In this document: positions 34,799 to 43,556 of the stretch, in pieces
How the letters are laid out: each line of letters starts with the position of its first letter
Numbering within the stretch: position 1 is the stretch's first letter
Assembly (NCBI GenBank): GCA_001898835.1
Contig: MKVM01000001.1
Coordinates: 924,466-988,465 of the forward strand
Source of the DNA: Micrococcales bacterium 72-143
GTDB lineage: Bacteria > Actinomycetota > Actinomycetes > Actinomycetales > Microbacteriaceae
Length of the DNA: 64,000 bases
Direction: 5' to 3'
Program-made: the position numbers and the translations under genes
Notes under the pieces: generated by a model
Told to the model about the DNA's origin: nothing
Databases searched by the model: none
Seen by the model: only the letters and a program-made list of their open reading frames with translations

Positions 34799-35527
34799 TC
34801 ACTCCTCGAAGGGCCAGACCGGACGCAGCTCGATCGCGCCGATCCGCGACATGGGGTGGTGCGTCGCATAGACGACGGCCTGCTGCATCGACTCGCAGCT
34901 GAGCAGGTCGAAGCCGCTCACGAACTCGCGCGTCTCCGCGTACGGGCCGTCGGTGACGAGCAGCTTGCCCCCGCGGCGGCGGATGAGGGTCGCCTCGCCG
35001 ATCGGGCGCAGCCGGGCGCCGGTCGCGACGTAGCGGTCGCGCTCCTGCTCCGCGAACCACGCCGAGAACTCCTCGTCGGCGCGCGCATCCCACGGTTCCG
35101 CGTCGGCGGTGTCGCACACGAGCTGCACGAAGGTGAACGGGCCGCGATCGCGCACCGCGAGACCGACCACCTCGCCCGCCGCGGGCCCGTCCTCGAAGGG
35201 CCAGAGCTCGCGCAACTCGATGCGGCCGCCCGTGGCCATCGGATGCCGCGACACGTACTCGACGACCTCGTCACGGTCGCCCCGCAGCAGGTCGAAGCCC
35301 GCGATCCACTCCCGCGTCTCGGTGAAGGGGCCGTCGGTGACGAGCGTCTCGCCCCCGCGTCGCTTCACGAGCTGCGCGTCCTGCGGGGGCCGCAGCCGCT
35401 CGCCGACGATGCGGATGCCGCGCCGGTCGCCCTCCTCGACCCATTCCTCGATGGGCGTCACCGAGCCGTCGGCGGGCTCGTCCGACTCGCCCTGCGGGTC
35501 GACGCGCACCAGCATCAGATATTCCAT
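34799..35527 (-). CDS. double YCII (DGPF) domain protein
   Basis: 242 residues made of two YCII-related units in tandem. The first has TDGPFTETREWIAGFDLL (about 64-81) and the second TDGPYAETREFVSGFDLL (about 191-208); each ends with ELWPFE/VWPFEE. Single-domain relatives are the usual neighbours of ECF42 sigma genes. The fused form is less usual. A strong AGGAGGAG precedes the ATG. A promoter with ECF42-like hexamers lies upstream. It is first in a likely operon with GyrI-like and GH67-like genes. Confidence 0.87.
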   Translation of the reverse strand: MEYLMLVRVDPQGESDEPADGSVTPIEEWVEEGDRRGIRIVGERLRPPQDAQLVKRRGGETLVTDGPFTETREWIAGFDLLRGDRDEVVEYVSRHPMATGGRIELRELWPFEDGPAAGEVVGLAVRDRGPFTFVQLVCDTADAEPWDARADEEFSAWFAEQERDRYVATGARLRPIGEATLIRRRGGKLLVTDGPYAETREFVSGFDLLSCESMQQAVVYATHHPMSRIGAIELRPVWPFEE

Positions 35528-35560
35528 GGTCTCCTCCTGTTCGGAACCGTACGTGGGTAC

Positions 35561-35587
35561 GACGAACGGGGGAAGCCGGATCCGACA
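35561..35587 (-). promoter_or_regulatory. candidate ECF42-type promoter for the YCII operon
   Basis: On the minus strand TGTCGG (35587-35582) is followed after 17 nt by CGTC (35564-35561). The ECF42 promoter described in Streptomyces has TGTCGA and CG(A/T)C at -35 and -10. One base of the -35 differs. It lies 34 bp upstream of the YCII start codon. Confidence 0.45.
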
Positions 35588-35646
35588 ACGGAGGCGAAAC
35601 GGGACGCCATTCGCGCCTGCACGGCGGATGCTGCCGGCGATGCGCT

Positions 35647-35722
35647 GTCCCGACTACAGGCTGAATCGGCCTTTTCGGGCTCCGGGAACCGGTTTGGTGT
35701 CGATCCAGCCTGTAGTCGGGAC
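35647..35722. repeat. 22-bp inverted repeat across the LTD gene 3' end
   Basis: Arms at 35647-35668 and 35701-35722 (outer part GTCCCGACTACAGGCTG and its complement) match at 21 of 22 positions around a 32-nt loop. The stop codon TAG of the LTD protein lies inside the left arm, so the last 22 residues are encoded by the hairpin. There is no T-run, so it is not a standard terminator. No other copy is seen in the window. Confidence 0.6.
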
Positions 35723-38524
35723 GCGATCAGCGGACGAGCGGCGACGCGACGCGATTCGCACACCGACGAGCACCGCACCCGCCGCGAGCAGCGCGGCGGC
35801 GAGCGGCAGGCCGCCGTCGGCATCCGCACCGCTCGACGCGAGCGCGGCCGGGGTCACGGCGAGCGCGAACCAGCCGATGAGGGCACCGGATGCGTCGTAC
35901 ACGGCAACTCGATGGTCGCCCGGCGCGAGGCTCACGGGGATCGTCAGGCGGATGGTTCCCGCGGCATTCACGGTTCGGGTGCCGAGCGCGGTGGGGGTCG
36001 AGAAGACGTAGCCGTCGACCTGCTCCCCCGCGTGGCTCGCGCCGATCGTCACGGTGATGGTCGACCCGGCGCGTGCCGAACTCGGGCCGGTGACGGTGTC
36101 CTTCGTCTCCGTCGTGAGGGCGCTCGGGTCGGGCTCAGCGCCGGGCGCCGGGTCGGTGCCGCCGCCGCCGCCCTCGCCGGGACCGGTGCCGGGGTTCCCG
36201 CCGCCGGGCACCGTGCAGCGGACGCTGCCGACGCGCAGCGAGACGCCGGGGCCTCCCGCGGTGTCCGGGGTGTTCGCGTCGTCGGCGTAGTACACGGGCT
36301 TGGCCCCGGCCACGCACGCCGCCTGGGGCGCGAGCGCGAAGCCCTCGTTGGCGTAGTTCGCGGATGCCGCGGGCCGCGCGTAGCGGTGCGTCACCTCGTA
36401 CCTGCCGGAGGAGCCGATCTGCAGGGTCGCCGTGCGGCCGTCGCACACCTCGTCGCACACCGCCCACAGCAGCTGCGTCTCCGGTTCGTAGTCGACCTCC
36501 ATCGCACCCGGGGTGTCGATCGTGGCGATACGGGTGAAGGTGGAGCCGGTGAGGTCGAGCACGTAGGCGTAGACGTCGCCCGTCTGCTCGAGGCCGACGA
36601 AGAAGACGCCCGTTCCGTGGTTCGGGTAGAGCGCGGGGTCGTAGCGCTGCCCCGTCGCCTCGTCGAGGAATCCGCGGGCGGTGAGCACGGCATCCGGCAC
36701 CCAGGTGATGCCCTCGAGGCCCGAGTTCGCGCCGATGGTGCCGACCGTCGCGGTGAGGTCGGCGCCGAGGTTCCATTCGTTCGTGGCGGTGAGGGTGCTG
36801 CTCGCGCCGCTCACGTCGAAGCGCAGGATGGAGGGGCGGCTCACCGACTTGGCGGCGCTGGAGCGCTCGGTGGCGACGTAGACGCCGCCTGCGGAGCCGC
36901 CGTCGGCGACCGTGACGCCCTCGGCATCCGGTGCGATCGAGCCGTCGGGGTAGGCGAGCTGCTTGCCCGCACCCCACCCGGCGGCACCGTTCCAGGCGCC
37001 ACCCGCGCCGGGGGCGAGCTTCGAGAGCGTGCCGGTGCCGTTGGTGACGGCCCAGAGGGTGGGGTCGCCGAGCGCCGGGGCCTCGTAGTCGAGGCCCGAG
37101 AGGTCGCCGGAGAAGGGGATGTCGGTGGGCACGGCGGTCATGGTGGTGCCGCCGGGCCAGACCTCCACCCCCGGCTCCGGATCGGTTCCGGGGCCGCTGG
37201 GGTCGCTGCAGTCGTTGGCGAGGCCCTTCGTGGAGGCGCCGGAGTCGCGGAAGGTTCCCGTGCCGTCGGGGCAGCGCGCCCAGGTGGCGGATGCGTGGGC
37301 CGTCCACGAGGTCGTGTCCTTGACGTTCGCCGGGTCGACCGTGCCGCGGTAGAGGGTGACGCTGTCGGCGCCGCCGAGCCCGAAGCCGAGCTGCGACTCC
37401 TCGACGATCAGGTAGCCGCCGGACTCGATGGTGGTGCCCGCCGGGAACGGCACCGCCGTGTGGCTGGCGTCACCGTCGAGGATGCGCCATCCGCTGAGGT
37501 CGGCGGCGTTCACGGTGTCGAGGTTCTTCAGCTCCACCCAGTCGCCCGGGGTTCCGCCGTTGGACTCGACCTCGTTGATGACGACGTTCGCGTCGGCGGG
37601 CTCCGGCTCGGGGTCGGTCGGGGTGACGGGGGTGCAGGAGTTGGCGGCGCCCTTCGTGGCGGCGGTGGTCATCGCGAAGGTGCCGGAGGCATCCGGGCAG
37701 CGGCCCCAGGAGGGGTTCGCGTGGGTGCCCGCGGGCCAGGTGGTGGAGTCGAGGAGGGTCGTGCCGTCGGCGGCGAAGAGGCGCACCGAGTCGCCTTTGC
37801 CGAGGCCGAACGCGAAGTGGGTGCCCTTGTCGAGCACGAGGTAGCCGCCCGCCGCGACCCAGGTGCCGGCGGGGATCGTGTAGGGGTTCTTCTGGTCCTC
37901 GTCACGCACGACGAGCCCGCCCGCATCCACCGGGACATCTCCCGTGTTGACGAACTCGATCCAGTCGTCGGGGCTGCCGCCGTCGCTGACCGCCTCGTTG
38001 ATCTTGAGGGTGTCGGCCGCGTCCGGGCAGGCGTTGGCGGCGTTCTTCGTGGATGCGGTGGTCTGCACGAACGCGCCCGTGCCGTCGGCGCAGCGGCCCC
38101 AGGTGTGCGTGGCGTGGCTCGGACCCCAGCTGGTGCTGTCGACGAGCGTGGCGCCGTCGGGCAGGAACAGCCGCGCACTGTCGGCAGCGCCGAGGCCGAA
38201 CTTGTTCGGGTTCTCGTCGACGGTCACCGTGAGGTAGCCGCCCGGCGCAATGGTGGTGCCCGCCGGGATGGCCTTGGTGCGGCTGTCGTCGTCGTCCTTC
38301 AGGATCCAGCCGCCCACGTCGACCGGGTCGGTGCCGACGTTCTTCAGCTCCACCCAGTCCTTCTCGGCCGCATCCGACTCCACCTCGTTGATGACGACGG
38401 TGGGAAGCTCGGCTGCCGCGGCGCGCGCCGCGTTCCCCGCGACGAGCACACCCCCCGCGATGAGCACGGCGGTGACGGCCCCACCGAGGAGGGCGCGGAT
38501 GCGGACGGCGGCGTGGGGGTGCAT
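35654..38524 (-). CDS. surface protein with three lamin-tail domains
   Basis: 956 residues. Signal peptide about 1-36. Three lamin-tail (LTD) domains lie at about 40-140, 150-255 and 270-375, each opening with VVINEVES or LKINEAVS and ending in a WGRC/WARC PDGTG motif. A beta-propeller-like region follows at about 400-690 (GLEGITWVPDA). After a Gly/Pro linker come an Ig-like domain at about 740-850 and a C-terminal membrane helix (PLAAALLAAGAVLVGVRIAS). Probably a surface-anchored exoprotein; propellers joined to LTD often accompany extracellular phosphoesterases. ATG at 38524 restores a normal signal peptide. Confidence 0.82.
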   Translation of the reverse strand: MHPHAAVRIRALLGGAVTAVLIAGGVLVAGNAARAAAAELPTVVINEVESDAAEKDWVELKNVGTDPVDVGGWILKDDDDSRTKAIPAGTTIAPGGYLTVTVDENPNKFGLGAADSARLFLPDGATLVDSTSWGPSHATHTWGRCADGTGAFVQTTASTKNAANACPDAADTLKINEAVSDGGSPDDWIEFVNTGDVPVDAGGLVVRDEDQKNPYTIPAGTWVAAGGYLVLDKGTHFAFGLGKGDSVRLFAADGTTLLDSTTWPAGTHANPSWGRCPDASGTFAMTTAATKGAANSCTPVTPTDPEPEPADANVVINEVESNGGTPGDWVELKNLDTVNAADLSGWRILDGDASHTAVPFPAGTTIESGGYLIVEESQLGFGLGGADSVTLYRGTVDPANVKDTTSWTAHASATWARCPDGTGTFRDSGASTKGLANDCSDPSGPGTDPEPGVEVWPGGTTMTAVPTDIPFSGDLSGLDYEAPALGDPTLWAVTNGTGTLSKLAPGAGGAWNGAAGWGAGKQLAYPDGSIAPDAEGVTVADGGSAGGVYVATERSSAAKSVSRPSILRFDVSGASSTLTATNEWNLGADLTATVGTIGANSGLEGITWVPDAVLTARGFLDEATGQRYDPALYPNHGTGVFFVGLEQTGDVYAYVLDLTGSTFTRIATIDTPGAMEVDYEPETQLLWAVCDEVCDGRTATLQIGSSGRYEVTHRYARPAASANYANEGFALAPQAACVAGAKPVYYADDANTPDTAGGPGVSLRVGSVRCTVPGGGNPGTGPGEGGGGGTDPAPGAEPDPSALTTETKDTVTGPSSARAGSTITVTIGASHAGEQVDGYVFSTPTALGTRTVNAAGTIRLTIPVSLAPGDHRVAVYDASGALIGWFALAVTPAALASSGADADGGLPLAAALLAAGAVLVGVRIASRRRSSADRVPTTGWIDTKPVPGARKGRFSL

Positions 38525-38631
38525 GGCTCGCAGCGTGGCGGAGGCGGGTGGCGCGCGGGTGAACGCGAGGTTGCCCGCAGCCGTTCGCCGAGTAGCGCGC
38601 TGCCGCGAGGTCGGTTCGGCCGCCTCCCCCG

Positions 38632-38683
38632 CTGGTTGAGTAGCGCGCCGCCGCGAAGCGACGGCACGCGTATCGAAACCCCC
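38632..38683. repeat. REP-like element between LTD and KTSC genes
   Basis: A roughly 50-bp unit running from CTGGTTGAGTAGCGCGCCGC to TATCGAAACC, with an inner GC-rich hairpin. GGTTGAG and CGAAACC ends are typical of short intergenic repeats in Microbacteriaceae. A degraded partial copy (AGTAGCGCGCTGCCGCGAGG) starts at 38591. Confidence 0.6.
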
Positions 38684-38760
38684 GGCACGCGGATGGCACC
38701 AGGGCGAGAACACCTACCGCAACCCGTGACTCCCGCGCGCCGCACGCGCATCATTGCCTC

Positions 38761-39018
38761 GTGCCCTGGATCGACATCCTCGACTCGACGAGCATCGCCG
38801 CCGTCCGCTACGACGCGCGCCGCGAGCTGCTCGACATCCGCTTCACGAGCGACCGCCGGCGCGGATTCGAGCTGGGCGATGCGTTCTGCGCGTACAACCT
38901 CCACCTGCTGCTGGCCCGGGAAGGGCGCGAGCAGGAGGCGAACAACTGGTTGAGAGCGGGAGCGGCTCGCGGTGACGAGAAGGCGATCGCGCGGCTCGAG
39001 TATCTTCGGCTCGACTAG
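38761..39018 (+). CDS. small KTSC-like / Sel1-like protein (85 aa)
   Basis: 85 residues. Residues 1-40 (DILDSTSIAAVRYDARRELL) resemble the KTSC domain, although the canonical KTSC lysine is absent. Residues 50-80 form a helix pair (EGREQEANNWLRAGAARGDE) like a Sel1/TPR unit. Start is GTG at 38761. No cysteines or membrane segments. The family match is weak and the role unknown. Confidence 0.6.
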   Translation: MPWIDILDSTSIAAVRYDARRELLDIRFTSDRRRGFELGDAFCAYNLHLLLAREGREQEANNWLRAGAARGDEKAIARLEYLRLD

Positions 39019-39026
39019 CTCGACGA

Positions 39027-39284
39027 CTACGACGAGTCGCGGTTGCGACCGATGCGGAAGCCCACCCATCCGGCGACGACCATGAGGCCCACCACGAGAA
39101 GCACGAGACCCGCGATCATGCCCGGCGTCGGTCCCGGCGGCACGAAGGTCGCCGAGCTGAGCGGAGCGTAGGCGGTCCAGCCGAAGGAGACGGGTTGAGT
39201 GAGGAGCAGCACGGCGCCCACCGCCGAGAGCACGACGCCGAGGACCACGAGCCCGTACTTCCGCAGCAGCGCCATCCGCGTCAC
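39027..39284 (-). CDS. small two-helix membrane protein downstream of gatB
   Basis: 85 residues with membrane helices at about 10-30 and 55-75 and a short outside loop ([19 protein letters not shown]). Its GTG start overlaps the gatB stop as GTGA, so it is translationally coupled to gatB. It resembles no named family. Confidence 0.7.
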   Translation of the reverse strand: MTRMALLRKYGLVVLGVVLSAVGAVLLLTQPVSFGWTAYAPLSSATFVPPGPTPGMIAGLVLLVVGLMVVAGWVGFRIGRNRDSS

Positions 39285-40852
39285 CCCGCCGTCGCCCGCT
39301 CCAGCACGAGCTCGCGCACGCGCGCTGCATCCGCCTGGCCGCGCATCGCCTTCATGACGGCGCCGATGACGGCGCCGGCGGCCTGCACCTTGCCGTCGCG
39401 GATCTTCTCGAGCACGTCGGGCTGGGCGGCGAGCGCCTCGTCGATCGCGGCGATGAGGGCGCCGTCGTCCGAGACGACCTTCAGCCCGCGGGCCTCGACG
39501 ACCTCCGAGGGCCGGCCCTCCCCCTCGATGACGCCCTCCAGCACCTGGCGGGCGAGGCGGTCGGTGAGCTCGCCCGACTCGACGAGCGCGATGAGCTCCG
39601 ACACGTGCAGCGGCGACACCAGCTCGGCGGGCTCCGCGGAGCGGGTGTTCGCGATGCGGGCGATCTCACCCGTCCACCACTTGCGCGCCTGGGCCGGCGC
39701 CGCACCCGCGGCCACCGTCTCCTCCACCTCGACGAGCAGCCCCGCGTTCTTCACATCGCGGAACTCGAGGTCGGTGAAGCCCCACGCCTCCTGCAGGCGG
39801 CGACGGCGCACCGCCGGCGACTCGGGCAGCGCGGCGCGCAACGACTCGATGAGTTCCGGCGACGGCTCGATCGGCAGCAGGTCGGGCTCCGGGAAGTAGC
39901 GGTAGTCGTCGGCATCCGACTTCGGGCGGCCGGCGGAGGTGACCCCGCGGTCCTCGTGCCAGTGGCGGGTCTCCTGCGTGATCGAGCCGCCCGCGGCCAG
40001 GATCGCCGCCTGCCGCTGGATCTCGTAGCGCACCGCCCGCTCCACCGAGCGGAACGAATTCACGTTCTTCGTCTCGGTGCGGATGCCGAGCTTCACCTCC
40101 GGGTGCGGGTTCACGGATGCGTCGTGCCCGTCCGCCAGCTCCGCCGCCGGCGAGGTGCGGGGGCGCAGCGACACGTTCGCGTCGCAGCGGAGGTTGCCGC
40201 GCTCCATCCGCGCCTCCGAGATGCCGAGCGAGCGGGCGATCTCGCGGATCGTCGCCACGTACGCCTTGCCCACCTCGGGCGCGCGGTGCTCGGTGCCGAA
40301 GATCGGCTTCGTCACGATCTCGACGAGCGGCACGCCCGCGCGGTTGTAGTCGACGAGCGAGTACTCGGCGCCGTGGATGCGTCCGGTGGCGCCGCCCATG
40401 TGGGTGAGCTTGCCGGCGTCCTCCTCCATGTGCGCGCGCTCGATCGGCACGGTGACGGAGGTGCCGTCCTCCAGCTCGATCACGAGCGAGCCCTCGAAGG
40501 CGATCGGCTCGTCGTACTGGCTGATCTGGTAGTTCTTCGCCAGGTCGGGGTAGAAGTAGTTCTTGCGGGCGAAGCGGCTCGACGGGGCGATCTGGCATCC
40601 GAGCGCCAGCCCCAGCGAGATCGAGTACTCGATCGCCTTCTCGTTCACCACCGGGAGGCTGCCGGGCAGCCCCAGGCACAGCGGCGTGATCTGCGTGTTC
40701 GGCGGGGCGCCGAAGCCGCCGGGCGCCGCGGGGTTCGGGGCGTCGCTGAACATCTTCGTCGCGGTCGACAGCTCGACGTGCACCTCGAATCCGAGCACCG
40801 GCTCGAACAGCTCGAGCGCCTTGTCGAAGTCCATGAGGTCGGGCTTGGCCAT
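39281..40852 (-). CDS. gatB: Asp-tRNA(Asn)/Glu-tRNA(Gln) amidotransferase subunit B
   Basis: 523 residues, full length. GatB blocks are clear: [54 protein letters not shown] and the YqeY-like tail ([22 protein letters not shown]). GatB binds mischarged tRNA and phosphorylates the Glu/Asp before GatA-made ammonia is added. ATG at 40852 gives the usual N-terminus. It should be in gatCAB, but gatA ends 10 kb upstream on the same strand, so this gene probably has its own promoter. Confidence 0.97.
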   Translation of the reverse strand: MAKPDLMDFDKALELFEPVLGFEVHVELSTATKMFSDAPNPAAPGGFGAPPNTQITPLCLGLPGSLPVVNEKAIEYSISLGLALGCQIAPSSRFARKNYFYPDLAKNYQISQYDEPIAFEGSLVIELEDGTSVTVPIERAHMEEDAGKLTHMGGATGRIHGAEYSLVDYNRAGVPLVEIVTKPIFGTEHRAPEVGKAYVATIREIARSLGISEARMERGNLRCDANVSLRPRTSPAAELADGHDASVNPHPEVKLGIRTETKNVNSFRSVERAVRYEIQRQAAILAAGGSITQETRHWHEDRGVTSAGRPKSDADDYRYFPEPDLLPIEPSPELIESLRAALPESPAVRRRRLQEAWGFTDLEFRDVKNAGLLVEVEETVAAGAAPAQARKWWTGEIARIANTRSAEPAELVSPLHVSELIALVESGELTDRLARQVLEGVIEGEGRPSEVVEARGLKVVSDDGALIAAIDEALAAQPDVLEKIRDGKVQAAGAVIGAVMKAMRGQADAARVRELVLERATAG

Positions 40853-41048
40853 GGGTTCGATTCTAGGCGGGCGGCCGGCGCGCTGGCGCCGATGCGGCAC
40901 GCGGGCAGGCGCGCTAGTCTGCTGTCGACTAAGGGCGACATCCGCATATCCGGGCGCGCTCGTCACGGATCTCAGCGCGTAACGCCGAGGGCCAGGTACC
41001 GAAATCCCGTAGATAGGCGGGCGCGTACCCCGATCGAGGACATCACTC

Positions 41049-41243
41049 GTGACGGCGTGCGCCAAGGTTCTCTATCTCTCGAAGTCGGATGCGATCGCAA
41101 GCGGGCTGCTGCTTCGCGTGAAGTGGAAGGATCGCGAGAGAGTTCCGCGCGCTGTCCACTACTGCGAGGCTTGCCGCGGGTGGCACCTCACCTCGCAGCG
41201 GTCGAAAGGACGGAACCGCTACTCGAGCCCGTTGCCCGAATGA
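41049..41243 (+). CDS. small CxxC protein (64 aa)
   Basis: 64 residues, basic. The C-terminal part [14 protein letters not shown] has a CxxC pair followed by GWHLT, a pattern seen in short actinobacterial and phage proteins that look like zinc ribbons. N-terminal half [20 protein letters not shown] is helical. GTG start at 41049. The role is unknown; it lies at the edge of the insert that splits the gat genes and just upstream of a nuclease gene. Confidence 0.6.
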   Translation: MTACAKVLYLSKSDAIASGLLLRVKWKDRERVPRAVHYCEACRGWHLTSQRSKGRNRYSSPLPE

Positions 41244-41343
41244 CCCGTCGGCGGGACGGGCTGCGCGCACGATTCCGGGGTCGCACGCGCGCCCCGCACT
41301 CCCCTCCTCGCTCAAATCTGTGGATGCGAGTTGTCCACGTTTC

Positions 41344-41359
41344 TCGAATATGTGTTCGA
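41344..41359. promoter_or_regulatory. LexA (SOS) box upstream of first DUF222-HNH gene
   Basis: TCGAATATGTGTTCGA matches the actinobacterial LexA box TCGAAC-N4-GTTCGA at all but one position. It lies 20 bp before the ATG at 41379, where bound LexA would block transcription. The same sequence occurs before the second copy of the gene. Confidence 0.75.
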
Positions 41360-41378
41360 TTCCGTGGGAGAATGGGGC

Positions 41379-42770
41379 ATGGCTTCGATCCCGCCTTTCC
41401 TCGCCGGTCTCGGCGACCCGGAGACCCCGTTCACGGTGCCCGTGGTGGCCGGGTATGCGGATGCCGAGCTGTTGGAGGGTCAGCGGCAGCTTGCGGAGTT
41501 GCGGCGACGAGTGGAGACGGTTGCGGCGGCGTTCGCGGGTGAGATCGCTCACCGTTCCCGGCGGGAGCTGGGTCGCACCGGGCTGGCCGCCACCGAGGGG
41601 GTTCGGTCGGCGGAGGAGCTGATCGCGAAGGTCACCGCGGGGTCGCGCCGTGACGCGCACACCCTGGTGAAGGCGGCGGAGCTGCTGCCGACGCCCGCGC
41701 GGGAGAACACTCCCCCGGCACCGCCGATACCGGCATGGTGTGCCGCGATCGGAGAGGCCGTGGCATCGGCGGGCATCTCGGTGGAGGCGGCGGAGATCAT
41801 CCGCACCCGGCTCGGGCAGGCCACCGGTGTGCCCGAGGAGGCTCTGCACGAAGCGGCCGTCGCACTGATCGACGCCGCTCCCGAGTTGACGGTCGAAAAC
41901 CTCGTGACCCGTGCCGCGCGGGTGCGAGACGAGCTCGACCTGGCGGGGATCGCCGAACGCGAGAACGCGTTGCGGGACAAGCGGTTCCTGCGGATCACGC
42001 GGCAACCGGACGGGATGACCCGGGTGTCCGGGCTGCTGGATCCGGAATCCGCCGCGATCATCGTCCCCGTGCTGGACGCGGCGACCTCGCCGAGGCGCGG
42101 TGGGCCGCGGTTCGTGAGCCCGGATGCTCAGCAGCGTGCCGAAGACCTCATGCGGGACGAGCGCACCACCGAGCAGCTCACCCTCGACGTGTTTGTCGAA
42201 CTCGTGCGTGCCGGATCCCGGGTGGATGACGGGAAGCTCCTCGGCGATCGGAAGCCCGCGGTGCGGATCCTGGTCACCAAGACCGACCTGGAGAGCCCGA
42301 AGCGCCCGGAAGGGACACGGGAAGGTGCCGCATTCTTCGAAGGACAAGCGGATGCGGTCTCCATCGCCACGGCGGAGCGGTTCATCTGCAGCAGCGGTGC
42401 GGTCCCGATCCTGTTCGACACCGGCGGGCGTGTTCTGAACCTTGGTCGTGAGCAGCGACTGTTCTCCGAGAAGCAGCGCATCGTGATGGCCGCCCGAGAC
42501 GGCGGGTGCCTGATGTGCGGGGCGCCACCGTCCTGGTGTGAAGCACACCACATCGACCACTGGGACGAACATCACGGACGTACCGACGTGGATGACGGGG
42601 TGCTGCTGTGCCGGTTCTGCCACCTCACCATCCACAACAACAGGTGGCGTGTCCGACGACACGGCGGCGACTACCGCCTGGAACGACCCGACACCGACCG
42701 GATCCCCCACTCGATCCCACTGCCCTCCCGTAGCCCCGCACGCGACCGACTCCACCGCGATATCGCCTGA
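41379..42770 (+). CDS. DUF222 / HNH endonuclease (13E12-family), copy 1
   Basis: 463 residues. The DUF222 domain covers about 30-330 with ETVAAAFAGEIAHRSRRELG and EIIRTRLGQA. The C-terminal HNH nuclease has C377/C380 and C411/C414 for zinc and catalytic HH at 390-391 (CEAHHIDHWDEHHG), with NN near 421. This is the 13E12-repeat family of M. tuberculosis and relatives, often multicopy. ATG at 41379 has GGGAG 8 nt upstream. The paralogue at 48379 has the same length and promoter. An SOS box upstream suggests DNA-damage induction. Confidence 0.9.
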   Translation: MASIPPFLAGLGDPETPFTVPVVAGYADAELLEGQRQLAELRRRVETVAAAFAGEIAHRSRRELGRTGLAATEGVRSAEELIAKVTAGSRRDAHTLVKAAELLPTPARENTPPAPPIPAWCAAIGEAVASAGISVEAAEIIRTRLGQATGVPEEALHEAAVALIDAAPELTVENLVTRAARVRDELDLAGIAERENALRDKRFLRITRQPDGMTRVSGLLDPESAAIIVPVLDAATSPRRGGPRFVSPDAQQRAEDLMRDERTTEQLTLDVFVELVRAGSRVDDGKLLGDRKPAVRILVTKTDLESPKRPEGTREGAAFFEGQADAVSIATAERFICSSGAVPILFDTGGRVLNLGREQRLFSEKQRIVMAARDGGCLMCGAPPSWCEAHHIDHWDEHHGRTDVDDGVLLCRFCHLTIHNNRWRVRRHGGDYRLERPDTDRIPHSIPLPSRSPARDRLHRDIA

Positions 42771-42800
42771 ACCCACACGCCCTCACGCCTGCAGGGTGCC

Positions 42801-42845
42801 GGGGATCTCGATACACCGGCCTCCGGCCGGCACTCGATCAACCGG
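42801..42845. repeat. REP-like element after DUF222-HNH copy 1
   Basis: GGGGATCTCGATACACCGGC leads into the hairpin CCGGCCTCCGGCCGG and ends ACTCGATCAACCGG, the form of intergenic repeats in this family (CTCGATAC ... GATCAACC). It may end the nuclease transcript. It merges with the tandem repeat that follows. Confidence 0.55.
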
Positions 42846-42919
42846 GAAAGGTCCCCCGACCGACACTCGATCGACGGAGGAGACGCCCTCCGCCGACACT
42901 CGGACAGCGGGGGCGGTGC
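42829..42919. repeat. 33-bp tandem repeat, about 2.7 copies
   Basis: Units start at 42829, 42862 and 42895, each with G(G/A)CACTCG followed by a different short hairpin: the second contains CGGAGG...CCTCCG. The period is exactly 33 bp. It lies between the convergent DUF222-HNH and PadR genes. The units differ too much to be a CRISPR array. Confidence 0.6.
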
Positions 42920-42961
42920 AGGGCTCAACGCCAGGGGCTTCGGCAACAGCTCGAGCGGCGC

Positions 42962-43492
42962 TCACCGCTCCGCGTCGCGCAGGCGCTCGAAGAACTCCAG
43001 CCCGTGGCGGTGCGAGCCGAGGCCGTAGGCGAGCGTCGCACGCTGGTAGCGGAACACCTCCGCGAACTGCGGCGGGACGTCGAGGGCGTCCAGCTGCGCG
43101 TCATACCGCTCCAGGGTCGCGGCGTCGGCGGCCGCGCGCTCGACGATGTCGTCGAGCACCGCGCGGCGGGCCGCCGCATCCGGCAGCAGCCCCAGGAAGA
43201 ACAGCTTCGACAGCGCGGCCGTCTCGAGGTCCGAGCCGCGGATGGGGCCCGTCAGCCAGGCGAGGAAGGTCGCGCGCCCCGCGTCCGTCACCCGGTACAC
43301 CTTCTTGGCGCGGCCGTTCTCGACGAGCTCGTCGAACTCCACCTCGCCGCGCTCGAGCAGGCCGGTGAGCGCGCTGCGGAGACTGCCGAGGCTCGCCCGG
43401 TAGAAGAGCGAGATCGTCTGCTCGAACTGCTTGTTGAGCGCGTAGATGGTGTGCGGCGCGAGCATCAGCAGCCCCAGGACCACGTTGGACAC
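42962..43492 (-). CDS. PadR family transcriptional regulator
   Basis: 176 residues. The winged helix is at about 5-80: VVLGLLMLAPHTIYALNKQF, then LGSLRSALTGLLERGEVEF and KKVYRVTDAGRATFLAW. A C-terminal helical dimerisation domain follows, as in PadR. GTG start. It is divergent from a serine hydrolase gene with a perfect palindrome between, so it probably represses both. Confidence 0.92.
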   Translation of the reverse strand: MSNVVLGLLMLAPHTIYALNKQFEQTISLFYRASLGSLRSALTGLLERGEVEFDELVENGRAKKVYRVTDAGRATFLAWLTGPIRGSDLETAALSKLFFLGLLPDAAARRAVLDDIVERAAADAATLERYDAQLDALDVPPQFAEVFRYQRATLAYGLGSHRHGLEFFERLRDAER

Positions 43493-43509
43493 TCGGGCAT
43501 CCTATCGCT

Positions 43510-43528
43510 ATATTACGTTTCGTAATAT
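43510..43528. promoter_or_regulatory. PadR operator palindrome
   Basis: ATATTACGTTTCGTAATAT: perfect 8-bp arms and a 3-nt centre, AT-rich in a GC-rich genome. It lies in the 64-bp gap between the PadR and serine hydrolase starts and would overlap both promoters. Confidence 0.72.
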
Positions 43529-43556
43529 TGACCGGACGACCATCGGACACCCACCC

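Noticed and set aside
31985-38953. Plus-strand frame of about 2320 codons.
   Set aside because: It runs antisense to the GH67-like, GyrI, YCII and LTD genes, whose minus-strand products show clear domains.
41319-41339. Replication origin from DnaA-box-like 9-mers.
   Set aside because: Only two boxes per copy, no AT-rich unwinding region and no dnaA/dnaN nearby.
42829-42919. Possible CRISPR array.
   Set aside because: Three units with diverging bodies, no constant repeat with unique spacers, and no cas genes.
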